Assembly: GCA_002104985.1 (NCBI GenBank)
Contig: MCGO01000025.1
Span: forward strand, 310,001 to 374,000
Direction of reading: 5' to 3'
Length of the DNA stretch: 64,000 nt
Source of the DNA: Rhizoclosmatium globosum
Lineage: Eukaryota; Chytridiomycota; Chytridiomycetes; Chytridiales; Chytriomycetaceae
Position 1 is the stretch's first letter; every line of letters starts with the position of its first letter. The notes below the pieces were generated by a model, which was not told the DNA's origin, ran no database searches, and saw only the letters and a program-made list of their open reading frames with translations. Of the stretch, positions 31,546 through 43,923 are shown piece by piece. The translations under genes were made by a program, and so were the position numbers.

Positions 31546-32780
31546 ATGATCTCAGGATTCCTACAACGCAAAAAGAGTATCGGACAGTTGAACCTGTTCA
31601 GCTCGTCGCGGTCCAGCAACCGCGGCTCGACTGTGAGCATGTCCCGGTCGGGGTCAAGACAGGGCGAAGGTGCGTTGAGTCCTGCGCCTGCTGACAGCCC
31701 TCGAGCCAGCACGGACAAGGTTGTTGTTGAGGTTGGCAAGAGCCCGGAGGTGACTCGATCGCCACTCACTGCGAATGCCGCGATGAGTCCAAGGCTGCCT
31801 CGTGAGAAGGTCAATGCGGACTTGCCGCATCCTGTTGCACCGGTTGGTTTGCCTGTGAGTGCGGAGAAGGAGGGTGAGGCGAAGGGGGAGTCGATCCCTG
31901 AGAGTGTGAGTGCGCCTGCTGGAATTGAGGACCCTGTTGTTGTTGCGGAGGAGGTCAAGGTCGAAGTTGTTGAGGAGAAGGTTGAAGTTGTTGCTGAGAA
32001 GGAGGAGGTGAAGGAGGAGGTTGTGGAAGAGGTGAAGGTTATTGAGTCAGTTGTGATTGCAGAGGAGACTGTGATCAAGGCTGAAGAAGAGGTTTCTGCC
32101 GCAGATGCCGTTATCGCTGAAGAGCCTAAAGTTGAGGTACCTGCTGCGGAGGCGGAAGTTCCAGTGGTGGAGGTTGCCGCTGAGGAGCCTGTGGTGGTGG
32201 AGGTAGATCCAATTCCAGTCGAGGAAGCCGCTGCCCCAGCACCAGAGACACCTGAAGATCCTGCCGAAAACCCTTACTCTAAAGACAACAAGTACAGTCT
32301 TGCAACTCCGCCTGCCAACGAGCATCAGCAAAAAATGATGGAGCTGTTGTGGGCCGACTCATTGTTCAGCATGTTGTGTCAAGGATTGGAACGCAAGGAC
32401 CTCAGCAAAGCTCTGGCTCCTATTCACGATCACTGTCTATTGCTTGTTATGACAACAGATGTGCCACACATGGGAATTGAGGCCAAGAAGACCATGTATT
32501 ATGGTTGGAAAGAGGTTAGAAATTGGTTGAATGGTAAGTTATTCAAATAAGTGCATTTCATTCAACTAATCTTTCTTATTATTAAGAATGCTTCTCTAAG
32601 AATGCTCAACTGAGGTTGACGGCTTCAAAACTGACGGGAACCAACTTCCGCTCTGACGCTGGATGCCTGGAGCTAGAGTACCCAGAAGAAGGAGTATACA
32701 GTGGATCAGTGAAGGGAAGTATGGAAGACTACCTCATCAAAAGCTTGACATTTGTGTTGAGCGAGTACGACGAGATTTAG
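31546..32780 (+). CDS. Uncharacterised protein with Val/Glu-rich middle
   Basis: 393 residues; exons 31546-32533 and 32587-32780. I do not recognise a family. The N-terminus is basic and Ser-rich (MISGFLQRKKSIGQLNLFSS). Residues ~115-240 are a disordered acidic stretch dominated by Val, Glu and Ala (EEVKVEVVEEKVEVVAEKEE), probably a decayed repeat. The C-terminal ~135 residues look folded: NEHQQKMMELLWADSLFSML, HDHCLLLVMTTDVPHMGIEA and, after the intron, FRSDAGCLELEYPEEGVYSG and EDYLIKSLTFVLSEYDEI. This last part could be a small globular domain. The ATG at 31546 is the first in frame; the open frame upstream begins with GTG. Confidence 0.75.
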
Positions 32781-32864
32781 TTGGGGTCACACGTTGAGCG
32801 TGGAGTAGTTATTATTTTTTTTCTTTGTCACACAGCTGCAAATACATGCTTTTTTATAAAGTAA

Positions 32865-34691
<1,827 letters not shown>

Positions 34692-34751
34692 AAAGCTTTC
34701 AGTCATTTGATTTATTTATTTTTGAGAGATTTAATAAAACTATTGAAAAGA

Positions 34752-35393
34752 ATGGTATGCATTGACTAAGCAACAAACGAAGCTACTCGATCTCCTTGTA
34801 GCTTGTCGAACTATACATCAGTTGGTTACTCTAGTATCTATGTTACTAAACTGGTTCCAATAGCCAAAGATTGTCTCATCCTCCACCGTCTCGGCCTCAA
34901 AAGACGACGATGACTCTGGATCTCGTATGAATATCTACTACTGCCTCTGCGGAGAGTTTCTTTTGATTCTCGGTAAGTCCATTCTCCCTGAACACACAAC
35001 TGACGAGACTGCGCACACACGTATCAACTCTGCAAATACCTCACCCAACTCACCTTACTTTCTTGACCATCACTCCAATTATTCCTAACTATATTCACTT
35101 CCCAAAAAGACGTCAACATCGACCGTCTACCACGCCGCCAAACCGACGGCTCCTTCATCCTCAACACCAAGAAACGGACATGCAAACTCAACACTACACC
35201 ATCAAAAACTGTTGTTGTTCGGCGGAAAGCATCAGCAGAAGGCGGAAGTAGTGGTGGGGACGACGGAGAAGGCAAACGGAGCGGCTTTGAGAAACAACAT
35301 CGTCAGTGTTGTCCAAAGTGTGACCTATTTGTCGCGTATGATCAGAGAGGCGTGTTTACATATATTCTTGATGGAGCTTTGATATCAAAGTGA
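34752..35393 (+). CDS. STEEP1: STEEP1-like (UPF0428/CXorf56) protein with ATG-only first exon
   Basis: 131 residues; exons 34752-34754, 34864-34972 and 35110-35393. The first coding exon is just ATG, followed at once by a GTATGC donor. The next exon opens PKIVSSSTVSASKDDDD, matching the MPKVVSRSVV start of the human protein. Conserved parts are IYYCLCGEFLLILD, the Cys pair CCPKCDLFVAYDQ and FTYILDGALISK. In animals STEEP1 helps STING leave the ER; in organisms without STING its role is unknown. No frame here exceeds about 65 codons on its strand, so it is easily missed. The initiator-only exon is inferred from conservation. Confidence 0.8.
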
Positions 35394-35573
35394 TAATACA
35401 GTATTTTTATTGTTTGGATTGAAAGGATTGGAGGATAGCATTCCTCCCTTCCTCGTTTACCCTTAAACGCATTGAAAAGCTCGAAACCGTTGTGTTTGTC
35501 ATTTCTAAATTGTAAACTAATGTATGTTGTGAGTTCGACTCGCCGCAAATTGGCAAGACAAACCTATGAATGG

Positions 35574-35580
35574 TATAAAA
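35574..35580 (+). promoter_or_regulatory. TATA box of the GPI-anchored protein gene
   Basis: TATAAAA, 73 nt before the start codon at 35647. Spacing fits a classical TATA promoter with a short leader. Confidence 0.55.
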
Positions 35581-35646
35581 ACAGCCCTTGCATTCCCCCC
35601 GTCAAGTATCAGAAACGCAAAACCCATTACTCATAAAACAAAACAA

Positions 35647-36170
35647 ATGTCATTGAAGCTCAGTGCCCTTTCTCCTGCTTGTATCTATGCCTGGACACTT
35701 GGATCCGTTGCGCAAACTGATTGCGGCTTCAAAAACTCTGAAACCATCGCTATGGAGAAATGTATCTGCCAGGAATACGATTTGGATACCATTAAGTTCT
35801 ATTGCGCCAAAGAGGAAAAGGCGAATTGGAGCGACGCTTTCGATAAGGCTGCCAACGCCACCAAAGCTTACTGCGCGTAATGTCCCAACATACATTTAGT
35901 TCCTGCTATTTATTAATGATGATTCTCTCTTTCCATAGCGATGCCAAAATCCCTCTTCCAACCCACCAACTTCAACAACTCCCACAAAATTTGACAAACT
36001 GGCTTGCTACAGCTGAAAAGGTTCCAGCTCCTCTTGTGTCTATTTTTGGGACTGCTGCTGCCGCCATCCCGGCTTCTACTGGCACTGCCACCACCACCAA
36101 GAAGTCTGCTGGTGAGCAAATGTTTCCAATCGGATTTGCCGCTGTTGCCGTTGTTTCTTTGTTTTTCTAG
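35647..36170 (+). CDS. Small secreted Cys-containing, GPI-anchored-type protein
   Basis: 153 residues; exons 35647-35876 and 35939-36170. A hydrophobic start (MSLKLSALSPACIYAWTLG) resembles a signal peptide. Next comes a Cys-spaced domain, TDCGFKNSETIAMEKCIC, FYCAKEE and ATKAYCAD, which recalls but does not fit CFEM modules. The C-terminal third is Ala/Thr/Ser-rich and ends in a hydrophobic stretch (FPIGFAAVAVVSLFF) after KKSAGEQM, the layout of a GPI-attachment signal. Probably a cell-wall or surface protein. A good TATA box precedes it. Confidence 0.7.
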
Positions 36171-36842
36171 CGGCCTCATAATGGCCTCATATTAGTTGTT
36201 TGTTAGCATGATATTAAATTCCACCGTATTGCCTTTACTTTTGTAAGATCATATTAAGGAACGACTGAATATAGCAAATGTCATAAACCAACTTAGCTTA
36301 ATTGAAGAGGAATACGAAAATCGAATGGTGTATATTTTCGATCTAATCCTGTGAAACCAGGAGACGAGAACCAAACGACCCACCACCACAAGACAGCTTG
36401 GATTGGCTTGACACTGAGCGAAGTAATCCGGGTTGTTGGAGTTTTGAAAGACGCCTTCATAAATCTTCGAGAGCATTCAAAGTGTCATAATGTTGGCGAC
36501 AAGTAGCACAAAGAGGGCAAAGACTGATTGCAACATTTTTAAGGGAAGATATGTAAATAGTTCTGATAATTACAGACCGTTTCGTTCAGTAAAAAAAAGC
36601 ACACGGGCCGTTTCAATTGGGAAGGTTTCCTTCTTCATACACTTTTAAACTCAGTGACAATCTGCGAAAAGGTCTCCCAAATGAAAAAGTTAGTTTGTCA
36701 GATTATATTCTTTTTCTGCGTTAGTAGCCCAGCGAGTCTCTTTGGGTCTGTAAAGCTCCATGGGGAGACTTTTTGGGCAGTCTCTTGAATCCTCAAAAGC
36801 GCAGAACGACAAAAAATATTTCTGAAAAATTCTATATATTTC
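36171..36842. other. Intergenic region with a weak candidate secreted peptide
   Basis: Between two convergent genes. On the minus strand an ATG at 36536 opens a signal-peptide-like stretch (MLQSVFALFVLLVANI) that stops after 19 codons. Downstream in other frames is YFAQCQANPSC, which could be a spliced continuation. No junction is convincing, so no gene is called. Confidence 0.3.
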
Positions 36843-38769
36843 TTACTTCCAAATCTTGATAGTTTTGTCAGCACCAGCACTAATCAGACAGTCTGTCCCG
36901 AATCGGAACGAATGGACGAATCCCTGAAAACCAAAGCGCATCAGAAAATGTAAACTCAAGACTCAGAGACTGTACCTTGTGCCCTTTCAACGTCAAATCT
37001 TCCGAGAACGTCTTCAAATCCCATCGCTTAATGGTATGATCGTAACTTCCACTAAACAAAACACCATCGACATATTTGACCTGCCATACTTCCCAGTTAT
37101 GTCCTCGCATTGTGCGGACGCGTGAATATGTGTCCATTTCAAAGGCAACGATAGAGGCGTCGAATGTGGATGTATAGAGCATTCCACCACCGTAAGAGAC
37201 GTCCAATCCTTCTGAGCCGATATCAGGGAACGTATGAAGTAGAGTGGTCGTTGTCAAGTCCCATAATTTGAGGGTTCTGTCAAGAGGGATTGCGTTAGAA
37301 ATCAAATCTGATTAACAAATTGATGTTGATCACGGCAACACATCATCTCATCTTCAGTTCCACCCCATGTCCGTTTCAAATCCTTCACTAAATTGTAAGA
37401 ACTAACCGATCACTTGACACTGACACCATCTTTGTGGGGTCGGAATCCAACAAGACAATAGAATTGATACAGTCTTGGTGAGCCTGGATTGTATCATGAC
37501 ACTCCAAAGTCTCGGTATTCCAGATCTTGATTTTTCCATCTGATGCTGCAGAATAGAGTCTGTTTGCACTCTGTCCGACTTGAAGTGAGTATACTTTTCG
37601 TTGATGATCCGAGAAAGTGATTATTGGACTAGCCGTTGTAGTTCGAGTCCTTGTCTCATTCGATGTACTTGTGCTACTTCCAGCATTGACATCCCCGCTT
37701 TCTGCCTCGTCGTCCACTTCCAAATCCCATACTTTGATTTTGCCATCACTTCCTGCACTATAAAATCTGTTTCTTGGTTCGTCGGTTGCGATAGCCCAGA
37801 CGCTGAGGTCATGTGCTTTGAAGGAGCGAGACATTTTTCCAGTCTCTGCGTTAAAGAGTTTGAGGGAACCATCGTATGCACCACTGATGAGGGTATTGCT
37901 TGACGTGTATGCAAGCGCAGTGACACCCGTCTTGTTGTCGCTGATTGTGCGCCTGCATTCAATGTTTTGGCCGTGGGGGAATGCGACTGTTTTGGGAAGG
38001 ATGATTTCCTCTTCATCATCAAGGATGCCTGAGGGAGTAGATGCAGACATTATCGGAGCATTAGCGATTTGTTTGCGTAGTTTCGCGAGTTCAATTTGTT
38101 GTGCCTGTTTTAAAGAGTGAGTGTGAGTGATACTAGATAATAGTGACACTAATGTTGTACATCAATCACCGCCTGCATCGCATCGAATCTCGCCTCGAAC
38201 GTGTCCAGAATCGGACGCATTAGTTCGAAGACACAGTCAGCTTTGTGGGCGGCCACTGCGACGCCGCTGCCTTCGAAGCTGCAGCCTCGTCCCGCGTTTT
38301 GGCAGCGCATCGGCCGGAACGCACAGAGACCCACGTGCGCGGCAAGGGCTTCGCGGCGAAGGACTTCGGAGCAGCCGAGGACGCGGTGGCTGCAGAAAAC
38401 GGGAAGTTCGTCGGTGAGGGACTTGAGGACGAGGTTTGAGTGGAGGTCTGTTTGTTGAACTACTTAACTGCGTATCGTAAAGTAGTGCGACCTCTTACCA
38501 CTCACGTGCACGTACTTGCGACACAGGGGACAGTGCGGCTCAACCCGGAGTGACTCGGTGATGCATCTAGTACAGTAGGTGTTAGTGCCAACTCACTCCC
38601 CCTTCCTTCCTCGGCCTTACTTTGTACAGAACGAGTGGTTGCAGAGTGCACTGATCAGTGGATCCTGGTACACATCCTGGCAGATGGCACAGAGCAGCCG
38701 TGAAGAGGGCTTTGTCACAAACTCCATCGTTTTGTAATACGATTTCCAACAAAGAGAAAGGTTCTTCAT
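36843..38769 (-). CDS. TRAF7-like protein: RING, TRAF zinc finger, coiled coil and WD40 propeller
   Basis: Predicted 527-residue E3 ubiquitin ligase. Exons are 38769-38621, 38566-38499, 38447-38161, 38104-37407, 37276-36976 and 36923-36843. The RING is CAIC, CNHSFCTKC, CPLC (about residues 27-65), split by intron 1. TRAF-type zinc finger Cys/His follow: VFCSHRVLGCSEVLRREALA and CQNAGRGCSFEGSGVAV. A short helix (DTFEARFDAMQAVIDAQQIE) precedes a WD40 propeller with repeats such as LISGAYDGSLKLFNAE, FYSAGSDGKIKVWDLE, LYSAASDGKIKIWNTE and FSGSYDHTIKRWDLK. The last blade ends SAGADKTIKIWK. This is the order found in animal TRAF7. An alternative ATG lies at 38727. Confidence 0.82.
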
Positions 38770-38795
38770 ATTATCACTTTCCTCCACAACACCCT

Positions 38796-39462
38796 TCACG
38801 CAAAGAATGCCTTAACCTTCTCCAAACTCTTTGCGCGATGTGAAATCTTGTTCTTTTCCGCCTTGTCCATCTCTGCATACGTCACGTTGTATCCATCCGG
38901 CTGGAAAATAGGATCCCATCCAAAGTCAAGTGGCCCACGCGGTCTTACGATTGTTCCATCCGTCTTTCCCTCAAACACGTGCACCTCCTTCCCTGGTCCC
39001 TCGCAGTATGCAAACGTGCACAGTGCGTACCCGCTTCGGTCTGCGAATCCATCGAGCATCTTGTTGAGGCCTTCATGGCCGAGTGATTCAAGGAACCATT
39101 TGATGTATGGACCCGGGAGAGAGTTGAGTGCGTTGAAGCACAGCGACGTGTCCTCAACAAGAACTGGTGCATTCACAATCTCTGCTGCGCGGCGACACTT
39201 GTCAATTGAAACCTGTTTGATTGTTTAAAGGTTGTTTGTTGGATTGCAAAAAACGTGTGTTGGTAGAGACAGAACCAAGTCGGATGAAAGACTGTCAAAC
39301 AACAAAACACAATCACTGTACCTCGCGGGTCGTGGCTGCTTGCAATTCAGGAAGATCTAGTTTGCGGTTCACGAGATTGATGCTTGGGCTTCCAGCGAGA
39401 ATCGCTTGCACCTCTCTGAGCTTGTTGGCATTGCCAGTCACAAAAGTGATAGTTCGAGACAT
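38796..39462 (-). CDS. HAM1: Inosine triphosphate pyrophosphatase (HAM1/ITPA)
   Basis: House-cleaning nucleotidase that hydrolyses ITP, dITP and XTP to monophosphates. 185 residues (human 194); exons 39462-39322 and 39212-38796. Signatures: [15 protein letters not shown] at the N-terminus, [48 protein letters not shown] and the end [16 protein letters not shown]. The start lies only 19 bp from the ATG of the divergent seven-helix gene, so the two must share or overlap promoters. Confidence 0.95.
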
Positions 39463-39481
39463 TGAGAACAAAAAAATAAAG

Positions 39482-40570
39482 ATGAATAAGTTCTTGGTGG
39501 GTATTTTACTCCCGTGTTTTACCCTGTCATTCTTCCTTCTTTCTTCTGGGGCTTCATTCCTTTGTATCAGAGACAAAGACCAACATAAGCCAAGAATGGA
39601 CTGGTCATCAGCATCCCACTTCATCATCGTATCCGCTGTCCTGACCGGAACATCCGTAATAGGCCTTATTGCACTGACGTATTTTATTCTCTACCATGAA
39701 ATTTATGAACGGAACCTCAGATTCACACTCCACAATATTGCAACCAGTTTCAATACTCTCCTCTTCCTCATGGGCGTTTCTCTCGTATTTATATACTCAA
39801 CAAACATTCTACGCTACTATATGGACCCAGGCTCACTGTCTCGTAAAGTAACTGTCCTCTGCCAAGACCTATTCATTTCGACCTTTGAAATCTGCTACTG
39901 CATATTCAGTTTCAAGCGCACATCTCCTGTCGTTGAGCTTGAGGCACCGTTACTGGTTGTGCAAATGGGTCGCGTAGTCCGTGTCGTTCCATTCCTGTTT
40001 TACTTGCAGGTTATACCCGCGGTGATTGAGCTCGCGATTGTAAATACAGGAGCGGTTGGGTATGAAAAAAGTCTTCAGTTGATTGAATATATTCTTGCAG
40101 CAATTGCGGCAGTGATTGTTGTGACACTTGATACGGTGCTGCTCACAACTTTTATAAGATTTCTTAGAAAGACAAAGCAAGATGAGAACATCAAGGTTGA
40201 TGAACGGTTTCTGATTATTGTCAAGTATGGTGTCTTTGTGGCAGGTTGTGCATTCACCGCTGTTGGCTTCTACAGTGCATTTGCGATTACGATAAAAGAA
40301 GGATTCTTGGTGACATTTCTGTCACTTATGAGTCTGATATTTTGGGGATTACTGGCAATGAAGTGTTCGTTATTTTATGAGGATGTTAGGAGGGGTATTC
40401 TGAACCAATCAAATTTGGAACGCGTTTTAGGTAAAAAAGAGTTGCAGGAAATCAAAGAGAGCTCTCAAAAGCGGTTGGTGAGTGTTCGTATTGAGAAGGG
40501 AAGTTTGGCTTTGAGTCCATCAAGGATTTCACATAATAATCGATCTGCTGTATCATTAGCGAATGGCTGA
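39482..40570 (+). CDS. Seven-helix membrane protein, dispersed family member
   Basis: 362 residues, one exon, ATG at 39482. It begins with a hydrophobic segment (FLVGILLPCFTLSFFLL) that may be a signal peptide or an extra helix, followed by seven helices. Landmarks: YHEIYERNL after helix 1, IATSFNTLLFLMGVSLV in helix 2, LDTVLLTTFIRFLRKT after helix 5, DERFLIIVKYGVFVA before helix 6 and LLAMKCSLFYEDVRR after helix 7. The tail is basic with SQKRLVSVRIEKGS. It groups best with the 12509-13549 protein. Initiation at the downstream ATG (39596) would remove the first hydrophobic segment. Confidence 0.78.
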   Translation: MNKFLVGILLPCFTLSFFLLSSGASFLCIRDKDQHKPRMDWSSASHFIIVSAVLTGTSVIGLIALTYFILYHEIYERNLRFTLHNIATSFNTLLFLMGVSLVFIYSTNILRYYMDPGSLSRKVTVLCQDLFISTFEICYCIFSFKRTSPVVELEAPLLVVQMGRVVRVVPFLFYLQVIPAVIELAIVNTGAVGYEKSLQLIEYILAAIAAVIVVTLDTVLLTTFIRFLRKTKQDENIKVDERFLIIVKYGVFVAGCAFTAVGFYSAFAITIKEGFLVTFLSLMSLIFWGLLAMKCSLFYEDVRRGILNQSNLERVLGKKELQEIKESSQKRLVSVRIEKGSLALSPSRISHNNRSAVSLANG

Positions 40571-40761
40571 ATGCAATACTAAAAGCTTATTTATTTATTT
40601 GTATATTTTTTTGATTATCTTTATTTTGCTCCATGAGTTCAAAATCTGACAATCCCAATCGAACAGAGTTCGTTGGCTACTGAAAATGGAAGAAGCCCCC
40701 GAGATTGTCGCATTTTTTTCTGCCTCCTCCAAAACTCCCAGAACACGTCTGAATCCACATA

Positions 40762-41117
40762 ATGAAGATCTCAGCTGCCTTCACTGCACTCCTCGTGTCT
40801 TCTGCTTGCGCCCGTCAGCTCCAGGCTCGCGACGACGGTGTCGCAACCACAAACACTGTGATTGAAACTGAGCCAGTCGTTCAGTTTGCTGGTGTTGCAC
40901 CTGTGTCTGGTTCTGGCACGCTTGTTCCTACAGGTTAGTCTTTTCGTGTAGAACTGGTTTTAGCCTGAAAACAAAAAAAGCGACCACATCCAAGACTGCT
41001 AGTGTCAAGACTGGGAATGGAGGATCTGGCAAAGACGTGATCACAACCAAAAAGAATAGTGGGTCTACCGCTAATTTATTGACTGTCATCGCTTTGATGA
41101 TGGCCATCCTCATTTAG
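40762..41117 (+). CDS. Small GPI-anchored-type surface protein
   Basis: 102 residues; exons 40762-40933 and 40981-41117. Signal peptide MKISAAFTALLVSSACA, then RQLQARDD, a possible dibasic-type processing area. The body is short, Thr/Val-rich (VQFAGVAPVSGSGTLVP). The tail KNSGSTANLLTVIALMMAIL is a typical GPI-attachment signal. It shares the FAGVAP segment with the next gene, so the two are probably tandem paralogs. Likely a wall or surface protein. Confidence 0.72.
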
Positions 41118-41298
41118 TTTACATTATTTTACACTTCACACGAAAAGGATAAACTAGATTATTATTAACTATTACAAATTTCTCTATATAATTCCTTTAT
41201 TTGTTTATTTATTTGTTTGTTTGTTGGTTTGTTGACAATTCAAACTGAAATTGGCCAAGAAAAACACAAAAAACACACGTCAAAATCACATCAAAATC

Positions 41299-41703
41299 AT
41301 GCAGACCTTCCGTTTTATGGCTCTTCTTGCTGTCATCGGCGTCGTGAGCGCGGTTAATGTTCATACGACCGAAGACGGAACTGGCCACTCTGACGAAGGT
41401 ATCGGTTTCGCTGGTGTAGCCCCTTCTCCGTCCACTGTCTCAAATGCTGTCGCGTCTGGTGAGTGTCTTTTGTTATTGATCTATTAGATGACAACGAGAA
41501 TAACACTTTTGACAGCGAGTCCAACTGCAGCTCACGTCACAACTTCAACTGCAGCTCGTTCAGCTGCAGCTCTCGCCGCAAGTCCAACTGCAGCTCTCGT
41601 CGCAAGTCCAAAGGCCTCCCAAAAGAAACAACTTACTACCAGTTCCACACAAGGAATGTTTGTCACGGGCTTTGGTGTTGCTGTTGTTGCTGCCTTTATG
41701 TGA
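41299..41703 (+). CDS. Small GPI-anchored-type surface protein with Ala/Ser repeats
   Basis: 115 residues; exons 41299-41458 and 41516-41703. Signal peptide MQTFRFMALLAVIGVVSA; then GIGFAGVAPSPSTVS, which matches the preceding gene. The second exon encodes imperfect Ala/Ser/Thr repeats (two SPTAA and two VASPK-like units) that could be O-glycosylated. The hydrophobic end MFVTGFGVAVVAAFM fits a GPI signal. The intron junction leaves the same one-base phase as in the upstream paralog. Neighbouring GUP1 genes act on GPI lipids. Confidence 0.72.
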
Positions 41704-42094
41704 TGTGTTCATTAGAAATATATGATTCAAATACACGCGTTTCATTCCCTCTTTTCGTCATTAGTCCATAAAAGGCGTGACCACAATTCTAGTGCTAAGT
41801 GCGATGTCCTCGCAGCTAACACGGAGAATCATGGAATGCAACATCTGCAAAATGATCCTTCTTCTTCTGCTGGAGATATGGTTCAGGTATATTGCGTGTA
41901 TTTAGCTAAGTGCAGTACAAAATTATTAATTCAGGCACAATGGACTTCCAGGATTTGGGGGATTATTTTTTGACAGGCAAGAAAAAGCAGCACTCATCCA
42001 AAATTATCTTTGGTCAAAAGCATCAACTTGCTGGCATTAACAGCTTTATTTTGGTAATATTTTCTTAGTTGGTACAATATATACCCCAAAAAAA
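41704..42094. other. Intergenic region, nothing recognised
   Basis: About 390 bp between convergent genes. Only short frames without homology or splice support were seen; it presumably holds two 3' ends. Confidence 0.5.
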
Positions 42095-43886
42095 CTATTC
42101 TGTTGATTTCTCCGTCATCTCCTCCCACCGTCGATACGAAAAGCCAACTTGTGCGACGCTGAACCAAAAGACAAACATTCCCATAATAGACATGATATCG
42201 CTTGAGAACATTTTCGGAATTCCCTTGAGGAACCCTCCATCATCCCCACTCAGTGCCCCAAACCCAACAATGTTGGCACAGACCATAAGCCAAATATTTA
42301 CAACAGCACCACACGCGCATAGGCTTTGATAAAATCTCCAACTCTCCCATTTCTTGTGTGGAAAGTAAATGCCCGCAAGATATTCCGGAATAATCGAAAG
42401 ACAAATGAACCATCCCCACGTTATCAGCTTCATCTCTAAATCATGCCACAGAGCCACAAACGTGAAAGTCACAAGAAGATTCAGGACATATAACCGACTT
42501 CCACCCAATGGAACGTAAACGTATCGAACTATCCAGCGATTAAAGCTTCGATGCCAGTTTCTCCAAAACCCGCTCGCACTTTGATTGTTCATCATACATC
42601 GACCCATATTCTCAACTGACTCATATCCATCCAGCAAGGCCCAAAGTCGAAAAAACCTCCACATGATAAGAAGTTTGAGCCAAATGTGTTTGAGATTGAA
42701 TACCACTAGACAGAAAACTTCAAAGCCTGTGAATGATGACAGCCAGGTTCCGGATTTTGCGATTGCAATAACAAACAGCCAATGTTGAAAAGTTTCCATT
42801 AACACGACACAGAGTATCAAACGTAGCGTATATCGAATAAGCTGTGAATGGTTCGTCGTACTTGGCAGTCGTGTTTTCGTTTGGCTCATAAAATCGTTGA
42901 AAGTCATAATCGGACCCGCCAGATACAACGGCGCATAGAGCAAATAGCACAAATATGCGATAAAATTGTAGTCTTTCATTGGTCGATGAATTTGTACGCG
43001 AGACTTATAACATTGAAATCCGCCCCCATCACACTCTTTGCAGCTTTCTGTGTGATTCTGCTGATAGGTTAAAAACTAAAACATAACCTGGAAACAACCA
43101 GACTCAACTGCAACAGCAAGTCTCTCGCTTGCTTCAGACTCTTGTTCACGCCAATGTAAGTCCATTCCGAAACTTACAATCCTTAAGAAACAGAATCGAA
43201 GCGGATCCCACCAGTCTTGGATCACACCATACCCCAGTTGATCCAAAACGCCCAAATGCGGAGATATCCATCCAAATTCAAACCCCTGAAACGCGAGGTT
43301 AGAATCTTTTATAGGATGGGGAAAACTTAGATCTCACGCGAAAGTGCTTTGTGCCTATCAGCATACCCAATCCTAGTGCCCATACGATTCCAGGTCCCCA
43401 TTTGTATCCTGCAACGTTCTTGACAACGGTGTAGCTTAAAACAAGGACGGTCAAGATTTTTAGAAACCCACTCAACCCATTGTACACGATAAAGTATAGA
43501 ATAGAGAACAACAGCGAAAAAGCTATACGTGGGTGTATCCTTGATTGATGTGTGGTTGTCCAGCGTTGCAGTGCGTTTGATAGGGAGACATGGATCAGCG
43601 AAACGGGGATGAGGAAGAGTAAACCGGCACGAAAGCCTCGATATTGAACATCGGAGTTGTCAAAGAGAGTGTTTGGGATCCAAGATTGGCGTAGAAAGCG
43701 TTTGTAATTCGGGAACTCTGGGCGGGTGGAGCTGCTGAAGGATATTGTGGTTGCAATCATGTGGATGAGGAACCCGGCACTGAAGATGTGATAGAACCAT
43801 GACTCGATTGTGAGTGTGGAAACGTATGATGGTTTTGGGCGAGGGACGTCGTCCTCTGTCTCAATTGGTCTGTATGTTCGTGCCAT
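42095..43886 (-). CDS. GUP1: GUP1-like MBOAT O-acyltransferase (GPI-anchor remodelling), copy A
   Basis: 563 residues (yeast Gup1 560). Exons are 43886-43338, 43285-43109 and 43060-42095, introns 52 and 48 nt. Multipass membrane enzyme; conserved parts are SFSSSTRPEFPNYKRFL, YNGLSGFLK, FGWISPHLGVLDQLG, YLAGPIMTFNDF, FWRNWHRSFNRWIVRYVYVP and the MBOAT histidine in FVALWHD. Gup1 adds a long acyl chain to the lipid of GPI anchors in the ER. It lies head-to-tail with copy B, whose stop is 37 bp upstream of this ATG. The second intron has a GTTGAG donor. Confidence 0.92.
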
Positions 43887-43923
43887 CAGCCACTTCTTTT
43901 CCTCTCTATAGTTCGTTTATTTT

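Noticed and set aside
34838..35275. Minus-strand frames over the STEEP1 region
   Set aside because: Antisense shadows; the plus strand gives a conserved three-exon gene.
35525..35550. tRNA T-arm-like sequence GAGTTCGACTC
   Set aside because: No D-arm, anticodon stem or acceptor stem at proper distance on either side.
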